Shown: piece after piece, positions 34,286 to 47,339 of the stretch | Numbering within the stretch: the first letter of the stretch is position 1 | Layout of the letters: every line of letters starts with the position of its first letter | Origin: Gordionus sp. m RMFG-2023 | Lineage: Eukaryota > Nematomorpha > Gordioida > Chordodea > Parachordodidae | NCBI RefSeq assembly: GCF_954871325.1 | Contig: NC_088779.1 | Location: 8,744,846 to 8,808,845 of the forward strand | Length of the DNA: 64,000 bases | Direction of reading: 5' to 3' | Position numbers and translations under genes: made by a program | Notes under the pieces: generated by a model | The model's input: the letters and a program-made list of their open reading frames with translations, nothing else | The model's database searches: none | What the model was told of the DNA's origin: nothing

Positions 34286-37200
34286 TCATTCTATAGGTCT
34301 AAGGACTAATTGAAACACTAGCCTATCGTCAGTAAGAAAAGGTTCCAAGAAATTATTAGTTGTAGATGGAAGGACGTCACTCAAATCTACTCGTTTGTCA
34401 GTTTCGGCTAGAGTGTCTACTGGGTAACGAGTACGAGTAAAACATTTTCTCCCGGCAACGCACTTTAAAAAAAAGATTATGGTTTTCAAAAAAAAATTGT
34501 TTCCTGTAAATTTTTAATATCTTGCGAAACAGGTCCGAGTCGCTACATCTAATTGGTTAATAACATAATATAAAATAAACCTTGAAAAAAGATGATCCGC
34601 CTTCATTATTGAACTTTGAAACTACTTCGCCAAAGTTTTTCTCGCTTTTAGAGTCTTTCTCCAAGTTCAATGGATTCACAAGTGCTAAGGAATATTCCAC
34701 GGAACGAGGTCTATCCAATCCCGGGGCCGGGCCCAAAGTACACCTATTGTGTTAATGATAGTATATAAGACATTTGTTTTACTTTTAAAGTAATCATATA
34801 TTTTCTTATTCGTCATAGTTCTGCTAGCATCATGCCTATGTAAACAGGTAAACTGGGCCATTAGCAGATAGGGTGGAGATGAGGGAAATTTTTTTAAAAA
34901 AAACTGTATAGGCCAGACTGACAACATTCAAAGGGGGCACTAATTTTATTTTAAATAGATACATCAAGAATTATTTGCTAAAAGATTATCATTTAAGTAC
35001 GTATTACCTGAACCTCTCGTGGGCCGGACCAAACCCTCTAGGATGAACTTTGAGTTCCCAATCGTAATGGGAATGAGGGGTAGAAGAGGATCGAGTAGTG
35101 AGGTAAAAGACCAGCTCAGTGTGAGAGGCCACTTTCGAAAGATTAGGAACTACGAGTCGTTTGTCCCAACGGAGTTCATCGGTGTAATTGCGAAGTAGAA
35201 AGGTATGCGAGCTGGGAATGTTGACTAATTTGGGAGAAGTATATGGATAAGAGGGAGAAATGGGAAAACTGGAGTATGAATTAGAATAGGGTGTCGCGTT
35301 AGGGTTGGCGTAAATGATAAGAGTATTGTTTGACGAACCTGAGTTCGCGTGACCAATGGGTTGGTTGATACTGCTTTTGTTGGCACAATTGTTAGCGTTA
35401 GGATTATGGTAATTGGGGTGGTTTAAGTCGCCATTGATTTGAAGGGAGAAATGGCTTGCAGCGTGCGATGAATTCGTATTATTATTTATTGCTTTATTGT
35501 CGCAAGAATCGGGATTTGGCATTACGGGGTAAGCGTTAAAAAAGAGTGGGCTCAACAAGGAAATAAGCACATGCGTGTTACCATTATCGCTGCCGAGGTT
35601 CGATTTTATATTGGTAGTATTATCGACATTGCGATTATGGTTAACATTGTTATCCTGAAATGGGGGAGAAACGAAGGTCTGATTGTTATTGCAACTAGAG
35701 GCGGAAGTATTATTAAAATAATGAGCCAGCGACGTGAGGGATAGGGCATGATGTTTGTAGGCCGATGCCAGGTGCGGGGCGAAAAGGGCCGGAAATTGAT
35801 GGGCTAGCTTACTATTTATCTCCACTTCGCAGAGCTGATCGGCCGTCATCATGGGAAATCGAACAAAGGGTAAAACGTCAGCAATCAGTTCGATGGCCTA
35901 AAAAATAAAATTGAAAAATAATTGTAGGAGTTTTTGCCTCTTGACCAAATGATTTTTTTAAAGCAGCATTGATTGTGGACATGTTAAAATCAATGAAACA
36001 AATTCCAAAGGTCACCTTAGATTTAATGACTTGTTTATAAAAAAAAATATCGTAAAATAATATATTTAAAAAAATTGATAATTATCACGTTTCATAGCAT
36101 TTAAAAAACAAATAAAATTGATAGAATACAGTAAAATTATGTGCTTGTTAAGTAAAAAAATAATAATTAAGATTTTTTTAAAAATACTATGTAAAAAAAA
36201 AAAGAATGGTAATAAGATACATTATCTGCCAAAATTATAAAATACTTTTATTCAAAAATTAATCTATCTCGTTCCTTGGACATATATTAGTTTTAGTATT
36301 ATCCTCGCCCCAAAAAAGATAAAATAATAAGAATCACAGAATCCATTATAAAATTCCCGAAAAACCGGTGTTCTAGAAAAGGTGCGTAATTGTTCAAAGT
36401 TTGTTGTAATTTATTTTTAGTGATTTTTTTAAATAATAAGGTTTGGCACGGGAACCCTAGGAACAGAAAATCAGACTCCATTTTTCAAATATTTAGAAAC
36501 CGTAAATCCTTTTTAAAAATTATTCAGAAATGGAAACTATTTTTTTAAACTCTATTTTCCAATATTTTGGCAAAAAGGAATATTATGAATAAATTATATT
36601 TATATATCTCTTGTTATTTTGTTTAATAGCGACATCCTACAAGATGGCGCACAAATAAATAAAATTACAAATTAATCGGACATTTACATTTTTAGCCATA
36701 AATTTTTTTAAAAAAAAACATTACATTTATAAAGATTATTATAACATAAATATTTAAAAAAAGTAAAGTAGAACAGAATAATAATAAATTTAAAAAAAAA
36801 CAGAATTGCTAATTAAGTATCTATCTTATGATTTTCTTAGAAAAAAAAGGAATTTAATTCATAAAGGTGAAACAATACGCAGATATGGATATTACTTAAA
36901 ATATTATATACCTTACTTGCTTAAGTATTATTTAAATAAAAATAAATGTCACGTTCCAATATAGTTACATACGTACGCCTCAATTTTAAGTATATAAGGT
37001 TTTTGTTACGTCAAATATATAATTGTATATATGTATAATAGATATTCTTAATTTAAAATTAATGCATATTGTATATGTAAATAAATGTAGATGACAAAAT
37101 ATATATAAAAAAAAATAACAAATTTAATTGTATTGACCTTTGGTATAATATCATTAAAATATAGAAAAATATTAAATTTATATATTATGTAATAAATAAT

Positions 37201-40200
37201 ATTTTATAATAATTTAAGTACGGTGTAGATTAGAATATATATGTAAAATAATAAAAAAATTCCCAAAAAATATTTATAAATTTTATGTATAATTATGATG
37301 GTCATGGCAACAAAGTTATGAGAAACCTACAGGCCGGCCCCGGATATGATAATCGAGCCGTAAAATTTTATTAAGAAATAAACCAGGGGTGGAGTCTAAA
37401 TATATTTTTTTATCAAAACCAGGGTCGATTATTTAAATCAGTTTAAATTATATCAATTAGGAAAATAAATGACTCATTTAATATAGAGACCGGTGCATCT
37501 CTTCCTAAAGCAAGCCGGAGTCCCGAAAATAATTTTAAAACTGATAATTAGACAAGTTTGTGTCGCTTTATTTCAGGAAAAAATTATTATCCCGATAGAT
37601 TTCCACGGCTAATTCGGGACGATTTCTAAATATTCATATGTTGGCTCATATTTTCGATTTCACTTTTGAACAATTTACACAATAAGAAGCTAAAATTACT
37701 CAAAATAACGGACTTTTGCATTTTCATTTATAATTTCTTAAAAAAATTTAAAACAATGGCTAAACGTCTACAAAAAAAAAATTCAATATAATAATAAAGC
37801 ATAAAATTGTATAAATATCAGAGACCTGCAAGCCCGGCCCTAAACCCGGGTACATGGGCCGGGCCTTCCAAATAGTATACCTCTGTATGTCTCTGATAAA
37901 TATTAATCTAAATAAAATATCGTTTCAATCGTGGGTAAAAGTATAATAGGGAATAAGTCTGAGTTAGCTCCTCAATTTCAAGAAACCGGTCGAACCTCGA
38001 TCTTTAGAATCTATTGCCGGTCGGATACGGGACCTAATAAAGTTTGGTACATCTTTAGTTTTAAAAAAAAATCCGTTTTCTATTAAAAAAATTATTATTA
38101 TTTATATTTTTTTCTATGTAAATGTGTCACCTGAGTGTTGATTAAATCTTAAGGTGTTATTTCGCAAAAATAATCGATTCTAAATTATATTAACAATACT
38201 TATGTTATCTCACATGTATATATATCAATATATAACAGAGATCTGCATGCTCGACCTGAAAGCGAAATAGCATAACTAGTCGGCTGAGCATTATAGTGTT
38301 CTATCTCAATTTTACGTTTTAAAAAAATTTTTTTTTTGTATTTTTAATATCAGATCACAATAAATGCAAATAAAAGGATATTATTCCAAATTATATTTTA
38401 AAACTGATGATATGAAAGTAGATAATACCGAGGATTCATTAATCTTACAACCGGGTAGTGTTGTTGAATGACTCGATTCGAGCCGATTTTTAAAAACGGC
38501 TAACTCAATATTTTCACCAGAAAAATATTGCTCTAAACCTCGAGATTCCGCTAATAGATTGCTCAAACCTTTCGTGCCATGTATGATCAAAATCTTCAGG
38601 CTTGCTTAATATTTAGTCTCGGATAAAATATTGGGTTAGCCGTTTTTTATATATAGGCTCAAATCGAGCTGTTTAACAACAATACCACCGGACCGATTTT
38701 TTGTTAAAAATTAATTAATTTAAATTATATCAATTTTACTGCTAACATTTTCAATTTTTTTTCTCTTTGAAACGATTTACAAAATACTATATAATTGTTT
38801 TAATGTAACTACATAAAAACTTTTAACTGTTACATTTTAAAAAAGTATCTTTGAGACTCAATCTCAACAAAATTAATGATAACCTATTACTAAAAAAAGT
38901 GTAAACACACTAAAATCCGCCATTGAGAGGCCTATTAGACGAAATGTGAAAGGCGTTTAAACTCTTTTTCACAATAAAGTCTTAGAAATCATTGCCATTA
39001 ATTACAGTTGACTATAATGTCTGTTATGAACACCTTTAATGAATGAATGACCAGTCTGGGTTAGTATCAATGTCATTAGCTTTGGCTGTAAGCCATATTT
39101 GAGTTAGTGTTTTTAAACGTTTAAAAACGGCAAATTCAATATTTTAGCCAAAAAAATATTGCTCTAAACCTCGTGATTTCGCTAATCGATATCTCGACCT
39201 TAGTGCCATCTATGAGCAAAATCTTCAGGCTTGCGTAATATTATTCTAGATAAAATATTAATTAATCACTTTTTAAAAATCAGCTCAAATCGAGCCGTCT
39301 AACAACACTAATCTGAGTTGGCATAAAGTTGACGTTCTTTAACAACTCAAATATATTATTATTATTCTATATTTATTTTTATTCCTGAACTATAAATTAA
39401 TTTTCGTTCCCAGAAATCATCAAAAAATTTCCCCTAACACGAATTAACTAATCAGAATACAAGAAAAATATAGAAATAATTAGGTACGCGTATATACGAA
39501 TATAGCGGAAGCGGAGTCAAAATATTTTTTTTTTTGATTTTTTTTTTAAAAAAAAAAGCTAATTAAACATAATAAATAAATTTTTATAATAAAAAAAAAA
39601 CCTGAGCAAACAAAATAAAAAGCAAAAAAAAAGGATAACAAATTTTTGATGATTTATACAAAGTTTACGCTTGCTAGTGCTTCTAAGAATTATAATTTTA
39701 TAATTTGAATTTATGAGTTTTTTTTAAAAAATGCTTTTAAAAATCGAAAAGTTAAATAAATAACTTCTTTTTTTTTAAAAAAAAACGTAGTAATAAATAG
39801 GATATATTTATTTTATTATTTTTATCTTTAAGCTTTGAAGTTAAAGATGATAACTAACATCGAAATTCGGAGAAGCGGCTATAAATAGTATTTTTTTCCC
39901 TCCGATTTTGGAAGTTAAATATATTAATTCTTAGAAATTCTGATGCTAATAATTTTATTTTACTTTGTTTTTTTTTAAAAAGATTAATATTTAAAAATTA
40001 TTCTTAATTTTAAGATCGCGTCATTTTATTTTCAAAAAAAAATCGCAAAACAAAAATATAATTGGCTCTTTCAAAAAATGGCAAAATGGAAGTTGCCTAG
40101 AGTTGTGATTTAATAAATTAATATTTTCTCTTTTTTTTAAAAAAAAAAAGGTCATAATTACCCCCTTCTTAAATAAATATGAATCATTTCCTTTAAAAAA

Positions 40201-43200
40201 AAAAATTTTACGAGAAGGGGAAAGATAAATCCATTTTTCGCTTTTAAACTTAATTTAATTTATATTCGATTTTCCATATAATTTTTATAAAAATTATAAA
40301 TGGCTCAAAGGTTATCAGCAAAATTGTCTACGATTCATAAGATAGGTATTCCAAACATGATTGAATATATTTCCGGTAAAATCCGATTTTTAAATTTTAA
40401 AAAAAAACGTGCTCAAAAAATGATTTTAAAGTTGAAAAAATAACACATTGCCAGAAAAAACACGTTAACGCTAGCATATATATATTATAATAATATTTGA
40501 AATAAAGGGATTAGAATTGGTTTGGTAATAGAGATTTATAAGGGAGAAGAAGTTTTTTGTATAATAACAGGTTATTTCCTAAGCATGTTTATTAAAAAAA
40601 ATGTTTTGCTTATCGCCTTTATCGAGGGAATGTTTTTTTATATTTATAAACATATCTTTCTTTCAATATTAATTTTATTTTATATATAATAAAAAAAATG
40701 AATCTATGATGTAATATTAAATTGTATTATTTTTTATCTATAAAATGTTTGACTAAGTCTTGTTCTGATTTATATCTAATATCATTAAATATTTTTATTC
40801 AATCTTAGGTTATGACACACTATTACCAATAACCCTGTAGTCGAGTCTTCAATCGATTTCATTTCTTATTATTGAATATTACCCCAAACCGACCATTTTC
40901 TTTATGAAAGAGAAGTATAACTAGATATTGTTAGTAAGATATTAGACACTTCTCTTAAAGTTCAAGGTGGACAAAGTCCATCCCAACCCTTGAAGCTGAA
41001 ATCTGATTGCTTTTTATGAAAGTTACTGCTTTCCGCATATTTTGGCTATTAAAGATATCGCGGTTTTGACTTCTGAAATTTATTATATCCCTTAAAATAC
41101 TTTGATTATCATCATTTGATGCCTAATTCTTGTATCTCACGTGCTTCATCAAATTTATTACTAGTAAGATGCTCCTCTTATATTAAGGATCCAATAAATA
41201 ATCAGCAGAGTGAGCACATGTATTAGGATTGTTATTATACAAAATATCCAATTTTACAGGTGGAGAAATTATAAAATCATCGCGTGATCATAATTATGTG
41301 TTTCCAAATTTAGAATAACGTTTATTACGTGGGCCAAAGTGCATTTATACCTTTGCAATTACAATAATAACTAAATGTAAAGAATAGTTTAAAATTTTTA
41401 ATTTTTCGTCCAAAATATTTCTCGTTTAATATATTATTTGTAATTTCTTTCAGACAACTATCCATCTTATTCAACAGCTGCTTTTAGAGCTTTCTTGCAC
41501 ATTTGTATTTGCACCTTATATTTTAGTGACGATGCCAATTGTTTTGATAATTGTATATAATGTAATATAGGTAACTTTCTCAAACCAAGCTTTAGCAAAA
41601 TTATTATATTTTTATGACCAGTCAATTGACCGACTTGCCAACCCTTATAAAAAGATTATTTAACAAAAATTATTATAAAGACTATTAGTCAAACTCAAAA
41701 CTAAATATTTAAGTTATATTAAATTAATTTATTCCTTTTCCTTTTAATTTTGGTTCAATAATTTTTATTAATAACACTACTAAGTATGCTAATGAAAACC
41801 TAAATAAATCGATATAGTAAGACACAAAATTAATTTTTTAAAAAAAATCAATATTATTATTAAATTCCATGGCCGCGAATGAACGATAGTATTTTAAAAT
41901 AGATAATACCAAGAAATTTTTAACCCCTTTATAAAATGTTATAAAATCTTTTGTATTATTTTAAATATTAAAAAAAAAATTCAAATTCATCATCTTGACA
42001 CATTAGTTGAAAATAGGATAAAAATTTCTTAAATAATTACAAAATTATGGAAATATTCTATTTATTTATTTAGCTTAACTTTAGTCCTATTCTAACCAAG
42101 CTCAACAGCATATATAAAAGATCTTATCAAAAGTGTTCTATATCATGTTGAACATCTTTATTAATATGTTGGGTGAAAAAAATGTATGGTAGTAAAATTT
42201 GTAAGGTACAAGAAGAAGAAAAAAGCCTAACTGGTTACATTTGAGCATTGACATTTTAACTTTCACCTTTTAAAAAAGTTTATATATATTCTTTTCATGT
42301 AATATAATTAGAAAGAAAAGAATTGATACAAGATTAAAACTCCTTGTAAACCTAGAATAATTAATGTATAAAAAAGTTTCATGAATAACTATCATAAATA
42401 TACTAAAAACTTTAAATGTCAATAACACCAAAACAAGATAATTTTTCAAGAGGTTTTTTGAAAATATATATAAAAATTAAGCTACATAGAGATTTAAAAT
42501 TATTTGTTTGTGATGTGCAGAAATTTGCTGGATATTTTGCACAAATTTTTATGGAAGTGTCCACAAATATTATATTTTATATTTCTTAATTGTCAAAGAC
42601 AAAGGTTGAAAGTATTCAATTGTATTTTTTAGGATTTCCTTTATAATTATGACTTCCTTTTTCATTCTGGCTATATATTAAGAAATCTATGCATTTGCAA
42701 AGTGGACATCATAAATTTGGAACTATTTTACATAATTCCAATGCATGAAAAATTAAATCTTGTAATATTTGCACCAGAGACCTGCCCAAATTGAATTTTA
42801 ATTTTTTAAATATACCCAACCAAGCCTAAAATCTTTTTTTTTAAATACCCAAGCCGAGCCTAAATTTTTTTTTTAAAAAAAATACCAGGGCTTGGTCAGA
42901 TATTTTAAATCACCATCATTAGAAAATTTAAAATAAATGTAATATGTTTTTAAAAAATCCAGGCTGGGCCAGGCTAAAAAAATTTTTAAAAAAATTAAGC
43001 CAGACTGTGCAAATAGCACCTCTGCAGGTTTCTGATTTGCATTATCTACAATCAAAGAAAATACATTTGCCATGATACATGACAAATAAAGAGCTAAAAC
43101 TTTCAAACCCCAAATTATCCTAAAACCAAATTTAAGCTTAAATTCTTGAGAAATTTGACTTTATATTTTTTTGAAATTAAACATATTTTTTTGAAATTTT

Positions 43201-44175
43201 ACCTTAGTTATATCATTCTGAACCTTAACCAAGAGCCATCTTTCAACTGCCAGCCATAACTGGTATTCATCTTTAATAACCAGATCTGAGCATTTTAAAA
43301 TTTCAATAAGTTGATCTTTGTCAAGTCCATTCCATTCTGATTTCCATTCATCAAGTGAAGTTATATCATCCATCTTGTCTGCTAATGATGAAATACAGGC
43401 CATTATGAGTGGAGAATGGTAACATTTGGTAGCATATTGAAACCAAATGTGAAAAAGATCTTTCAATTGAAGCCTAGGTATAATATTGTTAATGGCATAT
43501 TGGATGGCCACCTATAAAAATGAAATTTAATAGTTAACTATATTATTTTTACTCTAAAAACAATGTTATTAAGGGATTAAATTTATTAAAAGTGAAGTAA
43601 ATCTAATTAAATATAAAATTATCACAAAATTACATGTCTTAGATCAGTCACATTATATTTATCTGCTAGAACCAATATGGGTAGAGCATCTTCAGCATTT
43701 AAAATTATATGACATCCATATAAATATCTTAAAAATTTGGTAAAAACATTAATACATTCTTTTTCTTCAATTAAGATTAATTCCTGTTAATTTTTAAATT
43801 ATAAAACTATTAAATTTGTTTAATTACTTTTTCTGGGGAATCATTCCATTCATCACTAAGCATTCTCTCAAATACTTCAGAAGCACGAACCAATATCAAT
43901 TTATGTGCATAAAACTTTTCTTCACCAACTCTAATAAGAATATCACTTAACCATGGATTATTAAAAAACTTTGCCTGTTCCAATAATACCTATTAAAAAT
44001 AATGAATTATAGTAAATAGTTTTCAAAAAACTTGTCGTTCATTGCCAAAACAATCAATTCCTTCAATTAAAGCTATGTTCTGAGCTTTAGTTGAATTTAT
44101 ATGAATGTTATCTGAATCTTTTCCATTCATATAAGAACTAAGACCATGAAAATTTGTAGAAAGGTTAGTAGCCAT
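34286..44175 (-). CDS. BTBD17-like (galectin-3-binding-protein family) BTB-BACK protein, seven exons
   Basis: Exons, in order on the minus strand: 44175-44032, 43989-43828, 43783-43634, 43511-43203, 35897-35008, 34710-34581 and 34462-34286. All introns have GT..AG ends and phases agree, giving 653 codons. Residues 60-155 form a BTB domain (LSDILIRVGEEKFYAHKLIL, FTKFLRYLYG). Residues 155-290 form a BACK domain (SDLVIKDEYQLWLAVERWLL; FVRFPMMTADQL). An Asn/Ser-rich linker spans about 312-480. Residues about 485-653 form the C-terminal domain (FLLRNYTDELRW, DWELKVHPRGFGP, FLTDDRLVFQLVLRPIE). BACK wording and domain order match BTBD17 and LGALS3BP rather than kelch proteins; no kelch repeats follow. 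Vertebrate members are secreted, but no signal peptide is visible in the first 48 residues here, so location is open. The exon 1 donor (CAA|GTTTTTT) is weak, and exon 6 rests on frame agreement. BTB domains usually mediate dimerisation. Confidence 0.8.
37811..37903. mobile_element. 77-bp hAT-type miniature element
   Basis: CAGAGACCTGCAAGCCCGGC to CCTCTGTATGTCTCTG (37819-37895), flanked on both sides by exactly ATAAATAT. The ends are inverted repeats and the centre is a palindrome (CCCGGGTACATGGGCCGGGCC). At 77 bp this is close to the smallest form a transposable unit could take. It lies in the large intron of the BTBD17-like gene. Confidence 0.7.
38448..38702. mobile_element. hAT-type palindromic miniature element (239 bp)
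   Basis: Runs from TAGTGTTGTTGAATGACTCG (38456) to GAGCTGTTTAACAACAATA (38694). Flanks CAACCGGG and CCACCGGA agree at 6 of 8 bases. The arms pair through CGAGCCGATTTTTAAAAACGG and GGCTCAAATCGAGC. Closely related to 39105-39310, sharing AATATTGCTCTAAACCTCG and CAAAATCTTCAGGCTTGC. Confidence 0.6.
39097..39318. mobile_element. hAT-type palindromic miniature element (206 bp)
   Basis: Runs from TAGTGTTTTTAAACG (39105) to GAGCCGTCTAACAACACTA (39310), flanked by ATTTGAGT and ATCTGAGT (7 of 8). Sister of the copy at 38456; both lie in the large BTBD17-like intron less than 1 kb apart. Non-coding. Confidence 0.65.
42767..43042. mobile_element. hAT-type miniature element (260 bp)
   Basis: CAGAGACCTGCCCAAATTGA (42775) to CACCTCTGCAGGTTTCTG (43034), flanked by ATTTGCAC and ATTTGCAT (7 of 8). 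The interior alternates CCAGGCTGGGCCAGGC-like patches with long A/T runs. It lies about 170 bases inside the large intron from exon 4 of the BTBD17-like gene. A minus-strand frame across it is not protein-like. Confidence 0.65.
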
Positions 44176-44397
44176 AATAATGATATACAAATTCAAAATC
44201 AAAGGGCATATCAAATAAATTATTAAAATAACTTTTATATTATATAATATTGCGGCGAAAAATTAATTTTTCGAGAATTCTGAGAAAATTTTAAATTTAA
44301 AAAATATGCATGTATTAATAAAATGTCATTTAAAGCAATCAAGCTTCAATGACTTCGCAACAACCGGTCATAAAATAGACAATTGAACACCTTATAA
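44176..44397. promoter_or_regulatory. Probable promoter region of the BTBD17-like gene
   Basis: About 220 bases between the start codon (44175, minus strand) and the LTR element at 44403. No strong TATA box is evident; ATTATATAATATAAAA-like DNA near 44235-44250 (read on the minus strand) is the best candidate. The LTR insertion has separated this stretch from whatever lay further upstream. Confidence 0.3.
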
Positions 44398-44402
44398 AAT
44401 GT

Positions 44403-44556
44403 TGTAATAAATTAATAAATGATTAATTATGTACATTGTATATTAAAAATAGAATCGAACATTCGAAAAATAAAAATAAAAGTTTGATGTTAAAAATAAA
44501 TTTAAATATAAATTAGTAGTCGTATTGTTTATAAATTAGTAGTTGGTATTACTACA
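44403..44556 (+). repeat. Left LTR (154 bp)
   Basis: Starts TGTAATAAATTAATAAATGA and ends GGTATTACTACA, with the usual TG..CA ends. Same length as the right copy at 47186, with one visible base difference. Confidence 0.9.
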
Positions 44557-47185
44557 AATGGCGACGATAAATGGAGAAAATAATTCCTTAAATGGAGATA
44601 ATAATTCCTTAAATGGAGAAAATAATTCCTTAAATGGAGATTCAAAAAAAATAGCGGATTTATCTACGATTAAATTTGATAAATTCGAGTTGGATACTTC
44701 TATCCACAAATATTTTTCTCAATGGGAAGCCAGTTTTCGGTTAAAAAACGTAAGCCCATCTGAATGTCAATATAAAGATATATTTTTAACATTTTTTGGC
44801 AATAAGAATATTGAGTTGGTGGACCGTTTTTGTTTACTGATTCGATCGAAACTTTATCTTTTAAGGAAATTAAGTCAATATGTTTTAAACTATTTAAACC
44901 GACGTCAACAGCTTTTGCTTCTAGATTTGATTTCGTTAGATTACGGAGAACAACTGAAACCATAACTGAATTTGCAGATAAAATTAGAACAATTGGCAAG
45001 CGTTGTCATTATCTTAATGATATTGACGAGCGTTTACGTGATCAGTTTATGATGGGCATGGAAATACCGGGATTGGAAAGAGATCTTAGAGCTCTATATC
45101 CCGACGGTCTTGATAGAGATAATAATGTACTGACTTTTCAATTTATTCTTGATCTGGCATTAGCTTCTGAGCGAGCAGATAAAGAAATGGCAAATAAAAA
45201 TATGCCAGTTGTTAATAAGATAAATGTTAATAACAAAAGAAATGATAATGATAATAATTATAAACATCCAATAAAAACGACGACTACAATTGATAAAGGC
45301 TATAATAAAGTCAAGTATAATAATACATTTGATAAAGAGAATAATAAATACAAATATAATAATGATAAAGATTAAAATAAACTTAAATGTTATAAATGTG
45401 GTTTTATTCATAACCGAGAAGTGAGATGTCCAGCTACAAATGCGGCATGTAATAAATGTAAAAAAATTGGTCATTTTGCAGTTTGCTGTAAATCAAAGAA
45501 TTTAAATTATATAAGAGTGTCATCAAGTGATTCTATTCATAATATTTGGAAGATTCAACAAAATCGAGAGAATCGAGCAAAACTAACTGCAGAGATAAAT
45601 GGGTTAGATGTTGAATTTGATTTTGACACTGGTGCACAAGCGTCATTGATAGGAATTGATATATGGACAAGTATTGGGCGACCAAAAATTAGGCCAACCA
45701 GTCCATTGACTGCATATGGTGATCATCCGTTAGACGTCAAGGGCGAGACCCAAGTCAATGTTAGGATTGGATCACAGACAAGGACTCTACCAGTGGTAAT
45801 AATGAATACAATTGGGGTGCCTCTTTTCGGATTACCATGGATTATAGCATTCAATTTAGAAATGCCTCGTCAGATTATGATTAAACAAGTACGCAATTTG
45901 GTCAACAATATTGAAAAAGAAAAATGTTGCATAACACTAGATTCTAGAATTCGAGATTTGATTAATAAACACCAAGAAATTTCGGAAGAGAATCAAGATT
46001 CTAAACATGCTTTGGATATTCGAAGTATTAATTTGGATGATATGCAATTGTCAGAAAATATTCTGCGAAAAGAGTCGAAGCAAGATTTAATATTAAAAAA
46101 AGTAGCAATACATATTCAGCAAAGTTGGCGAAACTTTGATCGTCATAAAGATAAAGAAATAGTTAATTTTTATAATCGACGGGAAGAGCTTTCTGTCAAT
46201 CGTAATATTATAGAATGGAATGGGAGATTGGTTATTCCTAATAAATTAAGAAATGCAGTGTTAGAAATGATTCACTGGGGACATCCTGGGGAAAATGTAA
46301 TGAAATCTATATTTAGATTGTATTGTTGGTGGCCCAGATGTGATGTTGATATAGAAAATTTTATCAAAATATGTTCTGGATGCCAGAAAAATATACCATG
46401 GTTAGAAGTTGATCTAATGCAGAATACCTCTGCTGATGCTATGATAAAACGACTAAATAAATGGTTTTCTAGGTTTGGAATACCCAAGTACAGTGTGTCA
46501 GACAAAGGACCACATTTCTTATCAGGGGAATTCCGTAGGTATTGTGATTTAAATAACATACGTCATATACGTTCGGCACCCTATCATCCAAAAACAAATG
46601 GATTAGCTGAACGTACAGTACGAACTTTGAAAGGTCGGTATTATGCAACGAGAGATTCAATTAGCGATCCCGAAGAAGCTATGACACAGGTTTTAACAAC
46701 CTACCGATTGGGAGAGCATAGTTCCACAGGGAGATCTCCTGCTAAAATTATGTTTGGGAGGCAATTGAAAACAAGTCTGGATTGGATCCGACCAAATGCC
46801 GAACACGAAATAGTAAGGGCTAATGATAAACAAAGCCTTCATCATGATTTACATTCAAAGGAAAGAGAATTTGAAATCTCACAACCTATATGGTTAAATA
46901 ATGAAAATACCAATGGTTGGAGAGAGGGAGTAATTAAAGAAAGAATAGGACTTTATTCTTATATTGTTGAATCTTATGGGAAAACATTACGGAAGCATGC
47001 AGATCAGTTAAGAAATCGTTTAGTTATCCCAAATCATGAAAGTTCTTTGGAAGTTACAGAAATGGTTGTTCCAGTGAATGAAGCAAATACAAACACAAAT
47101 ACAAATACCACATAACGTTGCTCATCAAGAAACCGTAAACCTACAAAGAGGTTTATTGAAGAAATCTAACTTAAAATTGTTTGAA

Positions 47186-47339
47186 TGTAATAAATTAATA
47201 AATGATTAATTATGTATATTGTATATTAAAAATAGAATCGAACATTCGAAAAATAAAAATAAAAGTTTGATGTTAAAAATAAATTTAAATATAAATTAGT
47301 AGTCGTATTGTTTATAAATTAGTAGTTGGTATTACTACA
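47186..47339 (+). repeat. Right LTR (154 bp)
   Basis: Near-identical to 44403-44556 and followed by the AATGT duplication. Confidence 0.9.

Larger units (their letters stand above)
35898..43202 (-). other. 7.3-kb fourth intron of the BTBD17-like gene
   Basis: GT at 43202-43201 and AG at 35899-35898 bound an intron in phase 0, far longer than its neighbours (42-297 bp). It splits the BACK domain. It contains four miniature elements (37819, 38456, 39105, 42775), very T/A-homopolymer-rich DNA around 39500-40250, and a 37540-37600 block similar to 59800-59880. No other gene was recognised inside. Growth by repeated transposon insertion is the simple explanation. Confidence 0.7.

Noticed and set aside
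43161-44214. Separate kelch-like (KLHL) gene at 43-44 kb
   Set aside because: The BACK domain continues at 35.9 kb in phase, and the C-terminal domain matches BTBD17/LGALS3BP; no kelch repeats exist.
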